Positions 1 through 6,605 are shown, counted from the first letter of the stretch. The stretch: 7,401 nucleotides of DNA from Thermoleophilia bacterium (GCA_025934335.1 JAICYG010000134.1:1-7401), one strand, 5' to 3'. A program made the numbers and translations. The notes: generated from the sequence alone by a model not told the origin.

Positions 1-1029
1 CTCCACGACCGGCACGTCGCCCTCGGCGCGCGGATGGTGCCGTTCGCGGGCTGGGAGATGCCGGTCCAGTACGAGGGCGTGATCGCCGAGCACCGCGTGG
101 TGCGCAGCGACGCGGGCGTCTTCGACGTCTCGCACATGGGCGAGCTCGAGGTCGAGGGGCCGACCGCGCGCGAGTTGCTGCAGGCGACGCTCTCGAACGA
201 CGTCGAGAAGCTCTCGCCGGGCGAGGCGCAGTACACGCTCGTCACGAACGACGAGGGCGGGATCGTCGACGATGTCATCCTCTACCGGCTCGACGAGCAT
301 CGCTACCTGGTCGTCGCGAACGCCTCGAACACCGACGCCGTCCACGGCTGGCTCAAGGCGCGCGAGCTGCGAGGCTCCGACGTGCGCGACGTGTCGGACG
401 AGTACGCACTGCTCGCGGTGCAGGGGCCGCGCGCGCTCGAGCGTCTCGGGCTCGAGCCGGCGAAGGCGTTCACGTGGTCGATGGGCGAGGTCGACGGCGT
501 CGAGGTCATGATCAACCGCACCGGCTACACGGGCGAGGAGGGCGTCGAGCTCGCGTGCATGGCCGACGACGCCGTCTCCCTGTGGGACGCGATCCTCGCG
601 CGAGGCGTCGTGCCGTGCGGTCTCGGCGCGCGCGACACGCTACGGCTCGAGGTCTGCTTCCCGCTCCACGGCAACGACATCGGCCCGCAGTGGGACGCGA
701 TCTCGTCCGGCCTCGGTTGGGCGTGCGCGCTCGACACCGACTTCACCGGCGCCGACAGCCTCCGCGCGGTGAAGGAGCGCGGGCCCGAGCAGAAGCTCGT
801 CCCGTTCGTGATGACCGAGAAGGCGATCCCGCGACAGGGCATGGCCGTCGCGGGCGGCGGTGAGGTGACGTCGGGGACGATGTCGCCGATGCTCGACGTC
901 GGCATCGGCCTCGCGTACGTGCGGGCCGCGCATGCGAAGGCAGGCACCGAGATCGCCATCGACGTGCGCGGCAAGGAGCGCCGCGGCGAGATCAGGAAGA
1001 AGCCCCTCTACCGGAAGGAGTCCTCGTAG
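1..1029 (+). CDS. gcvT: Aminomethyltransferase (glycine cleavage T-protein), 5'-truncated by window
   Basis: T-protein of the glycine cleavage system. It takes the aminomethyl group from the lipoyl arm of GcvH, gives methylene-tetrahydrofolate and releases ammonia in the cytosol. The frame is open from base 1 (LHDRHVALGAR...), and an internal ATG at 34 lies within the conserved N-terminus (GARMVPFAGWEMP), so the true start is upstream of the window with probably about 10 residues missing. The visible 342 residues are close to the usual 360 or so. Family blocks seen, numbered from base 1: FDVSHMGE near residue 41; GGIVDDVILY near 86-95, where the conserved aspartate pair includes the catalytic Asp of the family; NRTGYTGEEGVEL near 170-182; GLGARDTLRLE near 206-216; and a C-terminal barrel with TSGTMSPML and IGLAYV. 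The TAG stop abuts the gcvH ATG. Identification is secure. Any upstream promoter or glycine riboswitch is outside the window. Confidence 0.96.
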   Translation, partial: LHDRHVALGARMVPFAGWEMPVQYEGVIAEHRVVRSDAGVFDVSHMGELEVEGPTARELLQATLSNDVEKLSPGEAQYTLVTNDEGGIVDDVILYRLDEHRYLVVANASNTDAVHGWLKARELRGSDVRDVSDEYALLAVQGPRALERLGLEPAKAFTWSMGEVDGVEVMINRTGYTGEEGVELACMADDAVSLWDAILARGVVPCGLGARDTLRLEVCFPLHGNDIGPQWDAISSGLGWACALDTDFTGADSLRAVKERGPEQKLVPFVMTEKAIPRQGMAVAGGGEVTSGTMSPMLDVGIGLAYVRAAHAKAGTEIAIDVRGKERRGEIRKKPLYRKESS

Positions 1030-1425
1030 ATGCCCGCGAGCGAGAGCTACCCCGACGACCTGCTGTACCACCCCGAGCACGACTGGGCGCGGATCGAGGG
1101 CGACGAGGCGACGCTCGGCGTCACCTGGTTCGCGCAGGATGCGCTCGGGGAGCTCGTGCACTACGAGGCGCCCGACGTCGGCTCGACGGTGACGAGAGGC
1201 TCCTCCTACGGCGAGGTCGAGTCGGTCAAGGCGGTGTCCGACCTGATCTCGCCGCTCTCCGGCGAGGTGCTCGAGGTGAACGAGAAGGTGGTCGACGCGC
1301 CGGAGACCGTCAACGAGGATCCCTACGGCGAGGGCTGGCTGATCCGGATCCGCCTCTCGAGCCCCGACGAGCGTGAGCAGCTGCTCTCGCTCGACGACTA
1401 CAGGAAGGTGCTGGCAGAAGCGTGA
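1030..1425 (+). CDS. gcvH: Glycine cleavage system H protein (lipoyl carrier)
   Basis: Lipoylated shuttle protein that carries the aminomethyl intermediate from the P-protein to the T-protein and electrons to the L-protein. It has 131 residues, the normal family length. The lipoyl-accepting lysine is Lys67 in the conserved block GEVESVKAVSDLISPLSGEV (61-80). The upstream strand GVTWFAQDALGELV (30-43) and the downstream block NEDPYGEGWLIRI are also typical. The ATG follows the gcvT TAG with no gap. A good Shine-Dalgarno, GGAAGGAG at 1013-1020, sits 9 nt ahead inside the end of gcvT and supports this start. The TGA stop overlaps the GTG of gcvPA by 4 bp, which suggests translational coupling. 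GcvH needs lipoylation by LipA/LipB or LplA; none of these is in the window. Confidence 0.97.
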   Translation: MPASESYPDDLLYHPEHDWARIEGDEATLGVTWFAQDALGELVHYEAPDVGSTVTRGSSYGEVESVKAVSDLISPLSGEVLEVNEKVVDAPETVNEDPYGEGWLIRIRLSSPDEREQLLSLDDYRKVLAEA

Positions 1426-2744
1426 GCTACCTCTCCCTCACGGATGCCGACCGCGAGCAGATGCTCGCAACGATCGGCGTCTCGTCCGTGGACGACCTCT
1501 TCCGCGACATCCCGGCCGGAGTTCGCTTCGAGCGGGAGCTCGACGTGCCCCCCGCGCTCACGGAGGCCGAGCTCCAGCGGCACATGGAGGAGCTCGCGGC
1601 GAAGAACGTCGTCGACGAGATCTGCTTCCTCGGCGCCGGCATCTACGACCACTACGTCCCCGCTGTCGTCGACGCCGTGCTGCAGCGCGGCGAGCTGCTC
1701 ACGGCGTACACGCCGTACCAGCCGGAGATGAGCCAGGGCGTCCTGCAGGCGATCTTCGAGTACCAGACCGCGATCTGCGAGTTGACCGGGATGGATGTCT
1801 CGAACGCCTCGGGGTACGACGGCACGACCGTCGCCGCCGATGCGTGCTTCGTCGCGAAGCACGCGACGGGTCGCTCGAAGATCGTCGTCACCGAGGCGAC
1901 GAGCCCGCAGGTGCGCCAGGTCGTGAAGACGTACGCGCCCGGCTTCGGCCTCGAGGTGGTCGAGGTGCCGCACGAGGGCGGTGCCACCGATCCCGATCGT
2001 GTGCGCGCCTCGGCCGACGGCGCCGCGGCCGTGATCTTCCAGCAGCCGAACTTCTTCGGCGTGCTCGAGAGCGCGCCCGAGCTCGCCGCCGCGGCAAGCG
2101 ACGCCGGGGCGATGCCGATCGCGCACGTCGACCTCGTCTCGCTCGGCGTGCTCGAGGCGCCCGGTGCGTACGGGTGCGCGATGGCGATCGGCGAGGGGCA
2201 GTCCGCCGGCAACGCGATGAGCTACGGCGGCCCGCACTACGGGTTCCTGGCGGCGCGCAACGACTACGTGCGGCGGCTGCCGGGCCGCATCGTCGGCGAG
2301 ACGGTGGACGCCGACGGAAACCGTGGCTTCGTGCTCACGCTGCAGACGCGCGAGCAGCACATCCGACGCGAGAAGGCGACGTCGAACATCACCACGAACC
2401 AGACGCTGCTCGCCCTCGCCGGCCTCGTCCACCTGAGCCTGCTCGGCCCGCAGGGGCTGCGCGAGCTGGGGGAGACGTGCATGGCGCTCGCCCACCACGC
2501 GAAGACGGAGCTGCAGGCTGCCGGCTTCGAGCTCGCGTTCCCCGAGCGCGCGACGTTCAAGGAGTTCGCGGTGCGTACCGGCCGGAACGCGCGCGAGGCG
2601 CTCACCCGTGCGCGGGCCAGGGGCGTCTACGCCGGCTACCCGCTCGGTCGCGACTACCCCGGTCTGGACGACGCGCTGCTCGTCGCCGTCACCGAGAAGC
2701 GGACAGTCGACGAGATTGCCCGGCTCGTGGAGGCGCTCGCGTGA
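1422..2744 (+). CDS. gcvPA: Glycine dehydrogenase (decarboxylating) subunit 1
   Basis: First of two chains forming the PLP-dependent P-protein, which decarboxylates glycine and loads the aminomethyl group on GcvH. This chain has the PLP fold type I shape but not the PLP lysine, which lies in GcvPB. It has 440 residues, the expected size for the split form. Conserved blocks include FLGAGIYDHYVP (69-80), TAYTPYQPEMSQGVLQ (94-109), ELTGMDVSNASGYDGTT (120-136), MSYGGPHYGF (266-275), PGRIVGETVDADG (287-299) and TREQHIRREKATSNI (309-323). The start is GTG at 1422, inside the GTGA overlap with gcvH, and AGGAAGG near 1402-1408 is a slightly distant ribosome site. The TGA overlaps the start of gcvPB in the same GTGA arrangement, as expected for subunits made in equal amounts. 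Stretches of the other frames are open by GC bias only. Confidence 0.96.
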   Translation: MSYLSLTDADREQMLATIGVSSVDDLFRDIPAGVRFERELDVPPALTEAELQRHMEELAAKNVVDEICFLGAGIYDHYVPAVVDAVLQRGELLTAYTPYQPEMSQGVLQAIFEYQTAICELTGMDVSNASGYDGTTVAADACFVAKHATGRSKIVVTEATSPQVRQVVKTYAPGFGLEVVEVPHEGGATDPDRVRASADGAAAVIFQQPNFFGVLESAPELAAAASDAGAMPIAHVDLVSLGVLEAPGAYGCAMAIGEGQSAGNAMSYGGPHYGFLAARNDYVRRLPGRIVGETVDADGNRGFVLTLQTREQHIRREKATSNITTNQTLLALAGLVHLSLLGPQGLRELGETCMALAHHAKTELQAAGFELAFPERATFKEFAVRTGRNAREALTRARARGVYAGYPLGRDYPGLDDALLVAVTEKRTVDEIARLVEALA

Positions 2745-4237
2745 AGCTGATCTACGAGAAGTCGCAGCCGGGCCGCCGCGGGATCGGGGTGCCGGGCACC
2801 GAGGGTCTCGAGGTGCCCGACGTGCCGGCCGAGCTTCGCCGCGAGACGCCGCCGCGGCTTCCCGAGATCGCGGAGCCGGAGGTGCTGCGCCACTTCACCG
2901 AGCTCTCGACGCGCAACTTCGGGATCGACACGGGCTTCTATCCGCTGGGCAGCTGCACGATGAAGTACAACCCGCGCGTCAACGAGCGGCTCGTCGGGCT
3001 GCCGGGCTTCGCGCAGCTCCACCCGCTCGTCGAGGACGACGCCGCGCAGGGCGCGCTCGAGCTCGAATGGCACCTGCAGCAGATCCTGCTGGAGGTCACG
3101 GGGCTCGACGCGGTCTCGCTGCAGCCCGCCGCCGGCAGTCAGGGCGAGCTGACGGGCCTGATGCTGTTCCACGCGTACTTCCGCGACCGCGGCGAGGACG
3201 ATCAGCGTCGCAAGGTCGTGATTCCAGACACGGCGCACGGGACGAACCCGGCGAGCGTGACGATGGCCGGCTACGAGCTGACGCCCGTGAAGACCGACGC
3301 ACGCGGGAACATCGACGTCGAGGACCTGCGCGGCAAGGTCGACGAGCACACCGCCGGGCTGATGCTGACGAATCCGTCGACGCTCGGCCTCTTCGACGAG
3401 AACATCGAGCAGATCGGGCGCATCTTCCACGACGCCGGCGCGCTCATGTACTACGACGGAGCGAACCTGAACGCCGTCTGCGGCATCTCGCGGCCGGGCG
3501 ACATGGGCTTCGACGTCGTGCACATCAACCTGCACAAGACGTTCTCGCAGCCGCACGGCGGCGGCGGCCCCGGCGGTGGCCCGATCGCGGTGCGCGACAT
3601 CCTCGAGCCGTTCCTGCCGGTCCCGATCGTGGCACGCGACGGCGCGACGTTCCGACTCGACTACGACCGGCCGAAGTCGATCGGCAAGGTGCGCGCGTTC
3701 AGCGGCCCGTTCGGCGTCTTCGTCCGCTCGTATGCCTTCATGCGCTCGTACGGTCCCGGGCTACGCGAGATGAGCGAGGTCGCGGTGCTGAACGCGAACT
3801 ACCTGCTCGCGAAGCTGAAGGGCGCGTACGAGCTCCCGTACGAGCGGCTCTGCATGCACGAATTCGTACTGAGTGCGCGCGGGCTGAAGCGCGAGCACGG
3901 CGTCAGCGCGCTCGACGTCGCGAAGCGGCTGATGGACTACGGCTTCCACCCGCCGACGATCTACTTCCCGCTCGTCGTGCCCGAGGCGCTGATGATCGAG
4001 CCGACGGAGTCGGAAGCGAGGGAGACGCTCGACGCGTTCTGCGAGGCGATGCTCGCGATCGCACGCGAGGCGGTGGACGAGCCGGAGGTCGTCCACTCGG
4101 CACCGCACTCGCGGCCGGTGAGGAGGCTCGACGAGGTGCGTGCGGCGAAGAATCCCGTTCTCCGTTTCCGCTTCGAGGACCATCCGGAGGAGCAGGGCGC
4201 GGGCGACCGTCAGCTGGAGGCGCAGAAGGGGGCGTAA
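2741..4237 (+). CDS. gcvPB: Glycine dehydrogenase (decarboxylating) subunit 2, PLP-binding
   Basis: Second chain of the split P-protein, carrying the PLP cofactor. It has 498 residues. Lys266 in INLHKTFSQPHGGGGPGGGP (262-281) is the lysine that forms the Schiff base with PLP, followed by the glycine-rich loop of the family. Other landmarks are RNFGIDTGFYPLGSCTMKYN (58-77), SLQPAAGSQGELTG (126-139), DTAHGTNPASV (163-173), NPSTLGLFD (211-219), YYDGANLNA (237-245) and HEFVLSAR (373-380). The start is GTG at 2741, overlapping the gcvPA stop by 4 bp. The first residues (MKLIYEKSQPGRRG) match the family N-terminus. The last 19 or so residues are charged and not obviously conserved. It is the last gene of the visible operon. 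The next gene region is on the other strand and converges, with only 11 bp between the stop codons. I see no clear terminator with a T-tract. Confidence 0.97.
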   Translation: MKLIYEKSQPGRRGIGVPGTEGLEVPDVPAELRRETPPRLPEIAEPEVLRHFTELSTRNFGIDTGFYPLGSCTMKYNPRVNERLVGLPGFAQLHPLVEDDAAQGALELEWHLQQILLEVTGLDAVSLQPAAGSQGELTGLMLFHAYFRDRGEDDQRRKVVIPDTAHGTNPASVTMAGYELTPVKTDARGNIDVEDLRGKVDEHTAGLMLTNPSTLGLFDENIEQIGRIFHDAGALMYYDGANLNAVCGISRPGDMGFDVVHINLHKTFSQPHGGGGPGGGPIAVRDILEPFLPVPIVARDGATFRLDYDRPKSIGKVRAFSGPFGVFVRSYAFMRSYGPGLREMSEVAVLNANYLLAKLKGAYELPYERLCMHEFVLSARGLKREHGVSALDVAKRLMDYGFHPPTIYFPLVVPEALMIEPTESEARETLDAFCEAMLAIAREAVDEPEVVHSAPHSRPVRRLDEVRAAKNPVLRFRFEDHPEEQGAGDRQLEAQKGA

Positions 4238-4248
4238 GGCGGTGGCGC

Positions 4249-4554
4249 TCAGGCCCGGCACCGCTGTCCCACGCCGAACCGGAGAGTGGCGGTGCGGGGG
4301 CCGACGCGGAAGACGAGAGGCACGCAGGCCGATCGCGAACGAAGCAGAAAGCCACCGGCGTACGCCCGCGCTATGCGGCGCGAGACGTGGCACCCCTGGA
4401 ACCGAAGCGCGCTCGTCGGCTGCAACCCGCCGTTCCCCCAGATGATCGCGGCGCGGCTCCGCCACGCGGTAGGAACCGAGACGGTGACTGACTCCCCAGT
4501 CGTCCGGATGATTAGACCCTGCTTGTGCCAGAACCGCCAAGGCTTCTTTTGTGA
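4249..4554 (-). pseudogene. Possible remnant: C-terminal part of a secreted-type protein, no start codon
   Basis: Read on the minus strand this frame gives about 101 residues that look like a real, mostly beta-strand protein end. Examples are QGLIIRTTGESVTVSVP, AWRSRAAIIWGNGG, a YAGGF turn, ACVPLVFRVGPRTATLRFG and a closing GQRC. There are three cysteines (55, 77, 99 counted from 4554) and regular alternation of hydrophobic and polar residues. From memory, similar ends occur in hypothetical exported proteins of Thermoleophilia-like bacteria; I could not check this. No ATG, GTG or TTG lies in this frame between the fragment and the end of the upstream gene. The frame only stays open by running back antisense-like through other genes. 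A signal peptide and N-terminal half therefore seem to be missing. Alternatives are an unusual start codon, a frameshift or sequencing error near 4560-4600, or a chance open frame. The left edge (4554) is approximate. It converges with gcvPB. Confidence 0.42.
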
Positions 4555-4558
4555 CCGC

Positions 4559-4568
4559 GTGACGTCAC
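4559..4568. repeat. Perfect 10-bp palindrome GTGACGTCAC
   Basis: GTGACGTCAC is its own reverse complement. It lies in the 26-bp stretch between the stop of the secreted-protein gene (4581) and the apparent edge of the downstream remnant (4554). A further GTGAC at 4551-4555 makes a partial direct repeat with it. A short operator is possible, but a 10-bp palindrome can arise by chance and no promoter elements are recognisable beside it. Confidence 0.25.
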
Positions 4569-4580
4569 AGGCAAGGATGC

Positions 4581-5225
4581 TCAATGCAGGGGAACGGTCG
4601 TTACGGGCTTTCCGCCGCGATAGAGCAGACGAAGTCGTCCGAGCGACGGGAGGTGCGTCGCGGATGCGATCGAGATCGGCCGGTGGACGAAGAAGACGTT
4701 TTGCGAAAGCTGCGCCCGCCGCGTCTTCCCGGCCCAAGTCAGGCTGACTGCGCGGACGTTGTCCGCAGCGATTCCGATCACGTCGAGACTGGTTGAGGTC
4801 GAATAGAAGTTCCAGGTCACTCCCTGCGCAAGCAGCCCGCGATGACAGGTCCGAAAGTTCGGACCCTGCTCGCACACCCACCCGTGCGTCGTCGGGACGA
4901 GGTAGATGGGTCCCGCCGCGGTGATGACGCGCCGCGTCCTGGCAAGCAGAAGCGCGCCCGGGTGACCGAGCAGATGGGCGGCGACCACGGAAAGGGGACG
5001 GATCGGTCCGGTCGACCGCGGTAGGTGAGCGGCAACACCGCCTCGAAACAGGGCGATCGTCGTCCCGAGCGGCCGACCGGCCACCTCCTCGGAGCGGCTC
5101 GGCTGACCCCAGATGTCCACGTACGTGAACGCCTGCCGAGGCGGGCTGCTTCGCGCTCCGCTCACACCGATGCCGGGAAGGACGGCAACCGAAGCGAGAA
5201 CGCACCACCCCGATCGCATGGCCAC
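4581..5225 (-). CDS. Predicted secreted protein of unknown function
   Basis: 214 residues; I do not recognise a named family. The N-terminus looks like a Sec signal peptide: a basic residue early (MAMRSG), a hydrophobic core near 7-22 (WCVLASVAVLPGIGV), and a likely cut near SGARSS (22-27). The rest appears exported and strand-rich, with no further membrane segment. Two cysteines, C118 and C127, form a C-x8-C pair in the block GWVCEQGPNFRTCHRGLL and could make a disulfide outside the cell. Other well-formed stretches are LDVIGIAADNVRAVSLTW (148-165) and NVFFVHRP (176-183), which read like a conserved domain. The start is GTG at 5225, 3 nt after the cupin stop; ATG at 5219 is equally possible. 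Neither has a strong Shine-Dalgarno, so translation may be coupled to the cupin. It is followed by the gene remnant on the same strand. Gene status is fairly sure; function is unknown. Confidence 0.74.
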   Translation of the reverse strand: MAMRSGWCVLASVAVLPGIGVSGARSSPPRQAFTYVDIWGQPSRSEEVAGRPLGTTIALFRGGVAAHLPRSTGPIRPLSVVAAHLLGHPGALLLARTRRVITAAGPIYLVPTTHGWVCEQGPNFRTCHRGLLAQGVTWNFYSTSTSLDVIGIAADNVRAVSLTWAGKTRRAQLSQNVFFVHRPISIASATHLPSLGRLRLLYRGGKPVTTVPLH

Positions 5226-5228
5226 AGG

Positions 5229-5618
5229 CTACTCGGCCCAGAAGTCCTCGAGCATCTCGGTGTCGCCGCCCTTCCCGAAGCCGATCGCGAGCAGCTCGAG
5301 CCCGTCCGGGCCGGCCTCGAACGCCCGCGCCACCTCGGGCGCGAAGCGGACCGCGTCCCACTGGCTCAGGTCGCGTACCTCGTCCTCGATCTTCACGTGG
5401 CCGCTGCCGCCGATGACGACGTAGACCTCCTCCTGCTCGCGGTGCCGATGCGCGGTGGGGGAGCGGAAGCCGGGAGCGAGCTTCTGGTAGCTGAAGCCGC
5501 CGCCCTTCAGCTCGAGCGGGTTCCGGGCGAACCGGGCTTCCATGTCCGGGGCGAGGCCGTACCGCTCCGAGGCATTCTCGACGTCCTGCTTCAGGTTCAG
5601 CTGGGTGTAGTCGGGCAC
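5229..5618 (-). CDS. Small single-domain cupin protein
   Basis: 129-residue protein with one cupin barrel. Cupin motif 1 is visible as PTAHRHREQEEVYVVIGGSG (54-73), with His57, His59 and Glu63 as likely metal ligands. Motif 2 is weaker: the usual region is APEVARAFEAGPDGLELLAIG, where the fourth ligand histidine of classical cupins is absent. The protein may therefore bind metal with three ligands or have only a structural or sensing role. No substrate can be assigned. The start is GTG at 5618, chosen because AGGAGG lies 4 nt ahead and MPDYTQLNLK is a natural N-terminus. The frame stays open further upstream but would run antisense into msrB. The gene is divergent from msrB (46 bp between starts) and its TAG stop is 3 nt from the start of the secreted-protein gene, so cupin and secreted protein are probably cotranscribed. 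No signal peptide is present, so it should be cytosolic. Confidence 0.88.
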   Translation of the reverse strand: MPDYTQLNLKQDVENASERYGLAPDMEARFARNPLELKGGGFSYQKLAPGFRSPTAHRHREQEEVYVVIGGSGHVKIEDEVRDLSQWDAVRFAPEVARAFEAGPDGLELLAIGFGKGGDTEMLEDFWAE

Positions 5619-5621
5619 GAT

Positions 5622-5628
5622 TCCTCCT
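5622..5628 (-). promoter_or_regulatory. Shine-Dalgarno site of the cupin gene
   Basis: On the minus strand AGGAGGA precedes the GTG at 5618 with a 4-nt gap after AGGAGG. This is the strongest ribosome site in the area. It fixes the cupin start, ruling out the longer open frame that would begin at 5765 inside msrB. Confidence 0.85.
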
Positions 5629-5664
5629 GGTAACGAATCCGGGGCGACGGGAGTCTGAACAACC

Positions 5665-6060
5665 GTGAAGAACAGAATCGAGAAGACCGATACCCAGTGG
5701 CGGGCAGAGCTCACACCCGAGCAGTACCGCGTCCTGCGCGAGAAGGGCACGGAGCGCCCGTTCACCGGCGAGTACGACCATACGTTCGAAGACGGCGTCT
5801 ACCGCTGCGCAGGCTGCGGCGCCGAGCTGTTCACGTCGGAGACGAAGTACGACTCCGGCTGCGGCTGGCCGGCGTTCTACGCCCCTGCGGCGGAGGACGC
5901 GATCGACGAGGAGACCGACACGACCTACGGGATGGTGCGCACCGAGGTGATGTGCGCGGCGTGCGGCGGCCATCTCGGCCATGTGTTCCCCGACGGGCCA
6001 CACCCGACCGGGGTCCGCTACTGCGTCAACTCGGCCGCGCTCAAGCTGGAGGAGGCATAG
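5665..6060 (+). CDS. msrB: Peptide-methionine (R)-S-oxide reductase
   Basis: Reduces the R form of methionine sulfoxide, free or in proteins, back to methionine using thioredoxin. It has 131 residues, the usual single-domain length. The N-terminus has the typical LTPEQYRVLREKGTERPFTG (16-35). Four zinc-site cysteines are present as two CxxC pairs, C48/C51 and C97/C100. The catalytic cysteine is C120 in RYCVNSAAL. C66 in SGCGWPAF lies at the position of the recycling (resolving) cysteine in many MsrB proteins. HLGHVFPDGP (103-112) is also present. The start is GTG at 5665, the first possible start after an in-frame TGA at 5656; a modest GGGAG lies near 5649-5653. There is no signal peptide, so the enzyme is cytosolic. 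It ends TAG directly against the msrA ATG, forming an msrB-msrA operon, and is divergent from the cupin gene. Confidence 0.96.
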   Translation: MKNRIEKTDTQWRAELTPEQYRVLREKGTERPFTGEYDHTFEDGVYRCAGCGAELFTSETKYDSGCGWPAFYAPAAEDAIDEETDTTYGMVRTEVMCAACGGHLGHVFPDGPHPTGVRYCVNSAALKLEEA

Positions 6061-6549
6061 ATGACGGAGAAGAAGGCGACGTTCGGAGCCGGCTGCTTCT
6101 GGGGCGTGGAGGCGGCGTTCCGCCGTCTCGACGGCGTGCACGGGACACGTGTCGGCTTCGCCGGCGGCCGCACCGAGAGCCCCTCCTACAAGGAGGTCTG
6201 CTACACGGACACCGGCCACGCCGAGGTGGTCGAGGTGACCTACGACGAGGAGGTCGTCCCCTACGAGGCGCTCCTCGCGACGTTCTGGGCGGAGCACGAC
6301 CCGACCCAGCTGAACCGTCAGGGCCCCGACGTCGGCGAGCAGTACCGCTCGGTGATCTTCGTCCACGACGACGAGCAGCGGGCGGCCGCGGAGGCCTCGC
6401 GCGACCGCGTCCAGGCCCGGATCTCGAAGCCGGTCGTGACGCAGGTCGAGGACGCGCCGACGTTCTGGGACGCCGAGGACTATCACCAGCAGTACCTCGA
6501 GAAGCGCGGCCTCGCGAGCTGCACCACCCGCCTCGCAGCGGCGCGCTGA
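6061..6549 (+). CDS. msrA: Peptide-methionine (S)-S-oxide reductase
   Basis: Reduces the S form of methionine sulfoxide and so complements MsrB, repairing both diastereomers. It has 162 residues, a short MsrA without long extensions. The catalytic cysteine is C12 in the signature GAGCFWGVEAAF (9-20). Family blocks are VGFAGG (31-36), CYTDTGHAEVVEV (47-59), FWAEHDPTQLNRQGPDVGEQ (75-94) followed by YRS, and the YHQQYL segment (141-146). C154 near the C-terminus is a likely recycling cysteine, and C47 is the other conserved position. The start is ATG at 6061, immediately after the msrB TAG; GGAGGAGG at 6048-6055 gives a strong ribosome site with a 5-nt gap. There is no signal peptide. The msrB-msrA order with no gap implies cotranscription; regulation cannot be read from the sequence. 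Confidence 0.97.
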   Translation: MTEKKATFGAGCFWGVEAAFRRLDGVHGTRVGFAGGRTESPSYKEVCYTDTGHAEVVEVTYDEEVVPYEALLATFWAEHDPTQLNRQGPDVGEQYRSVIFVHDDEQRAAAEASRDRVQARISKPVVTQVEDAPTFWDAEDYHQQYLEKRGLASCTTRLAAAR

Positions 6550-6561
6550 CCACCGGTCGCT

Positions 6562-6591
6562 CCGGCGGGTGTGTGCGAACGCACCCGCCGG
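6562..6591 (+). terminator. Strong GC-rich hairpin downstream of msrA
   Basis: A perfect 10-bp inverted repeat, CCGGCGGGTG at 6562-6571 and CACCCGCCGG at 6582-6591, with a 10-nt loop (TGTGCGAACG). It begins 12 nt after the msrA stop. It has no T-tract, so it is not a classical intrinsic terminator. T-less hairpins of this kind are often proposed as terminators or 3'-end stabilisers in high-GC actinobacteria. The placement fits the end of the msrB-msrA transcript; the function is inferred. Confidence 0.45.
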
Positions 6592-6605
6592 GGAACCCGG
6601 GGCGC

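Noticed and set aside
1373..2740. gcvPB reading frame stays open upstream across all of gcvPA, suggesting one long 954-residue protein
   Set aside because: The upstream part is Arg-rich shadow translation of gcvPA. The family N-terminus of GcvPB begins at GTG 2741.
4239..4264. GCGGTG...CACCGC inverted repeat between the convergent gcvPB and minus-strand stops, as a bidirectional terminator
   Set aside because: Only a 6-bp stem with a 14-nt loop and no T-tract; too weak to call.
2608..4491. Long plus-strand open frame (627 codons) overlapping gcvPB
   Set aside because: Shadow frame with Arg/Ala-rich composition and no recognisable motifs. GcvPB in the other frame is unmistakable.
4286..4747. 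Plus-strand 153-codon ORF starting with a MAVRGPTRKTRG-like sequence
   Set aside because: It is antisense to the remnant and to the secreted-protein gene. Its translation is Arg-rich with no fold-like pattern, while the opposite strand reads as protein.
5619..5664. Promoter boxes for msrB and the cupin in the divergent gap (for example TAACGA near 5631)
   Set aside because: No convincing pair of -35 and -10 elements with proper spacing in either direction.
5619..5765. N-terminal extension of the cupin by 49 residues
   Set aside because: The extension would run antisense into msrB, and a strong AGGAGG sits just before GTG 5618.
6571..6584. LexA/SOS box because of the CGAAC in the hairpin loop
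   Set aside because: Only one half-site; the actinobacterial SOS box needs a GTTCG partner at the right distance, which is absent.
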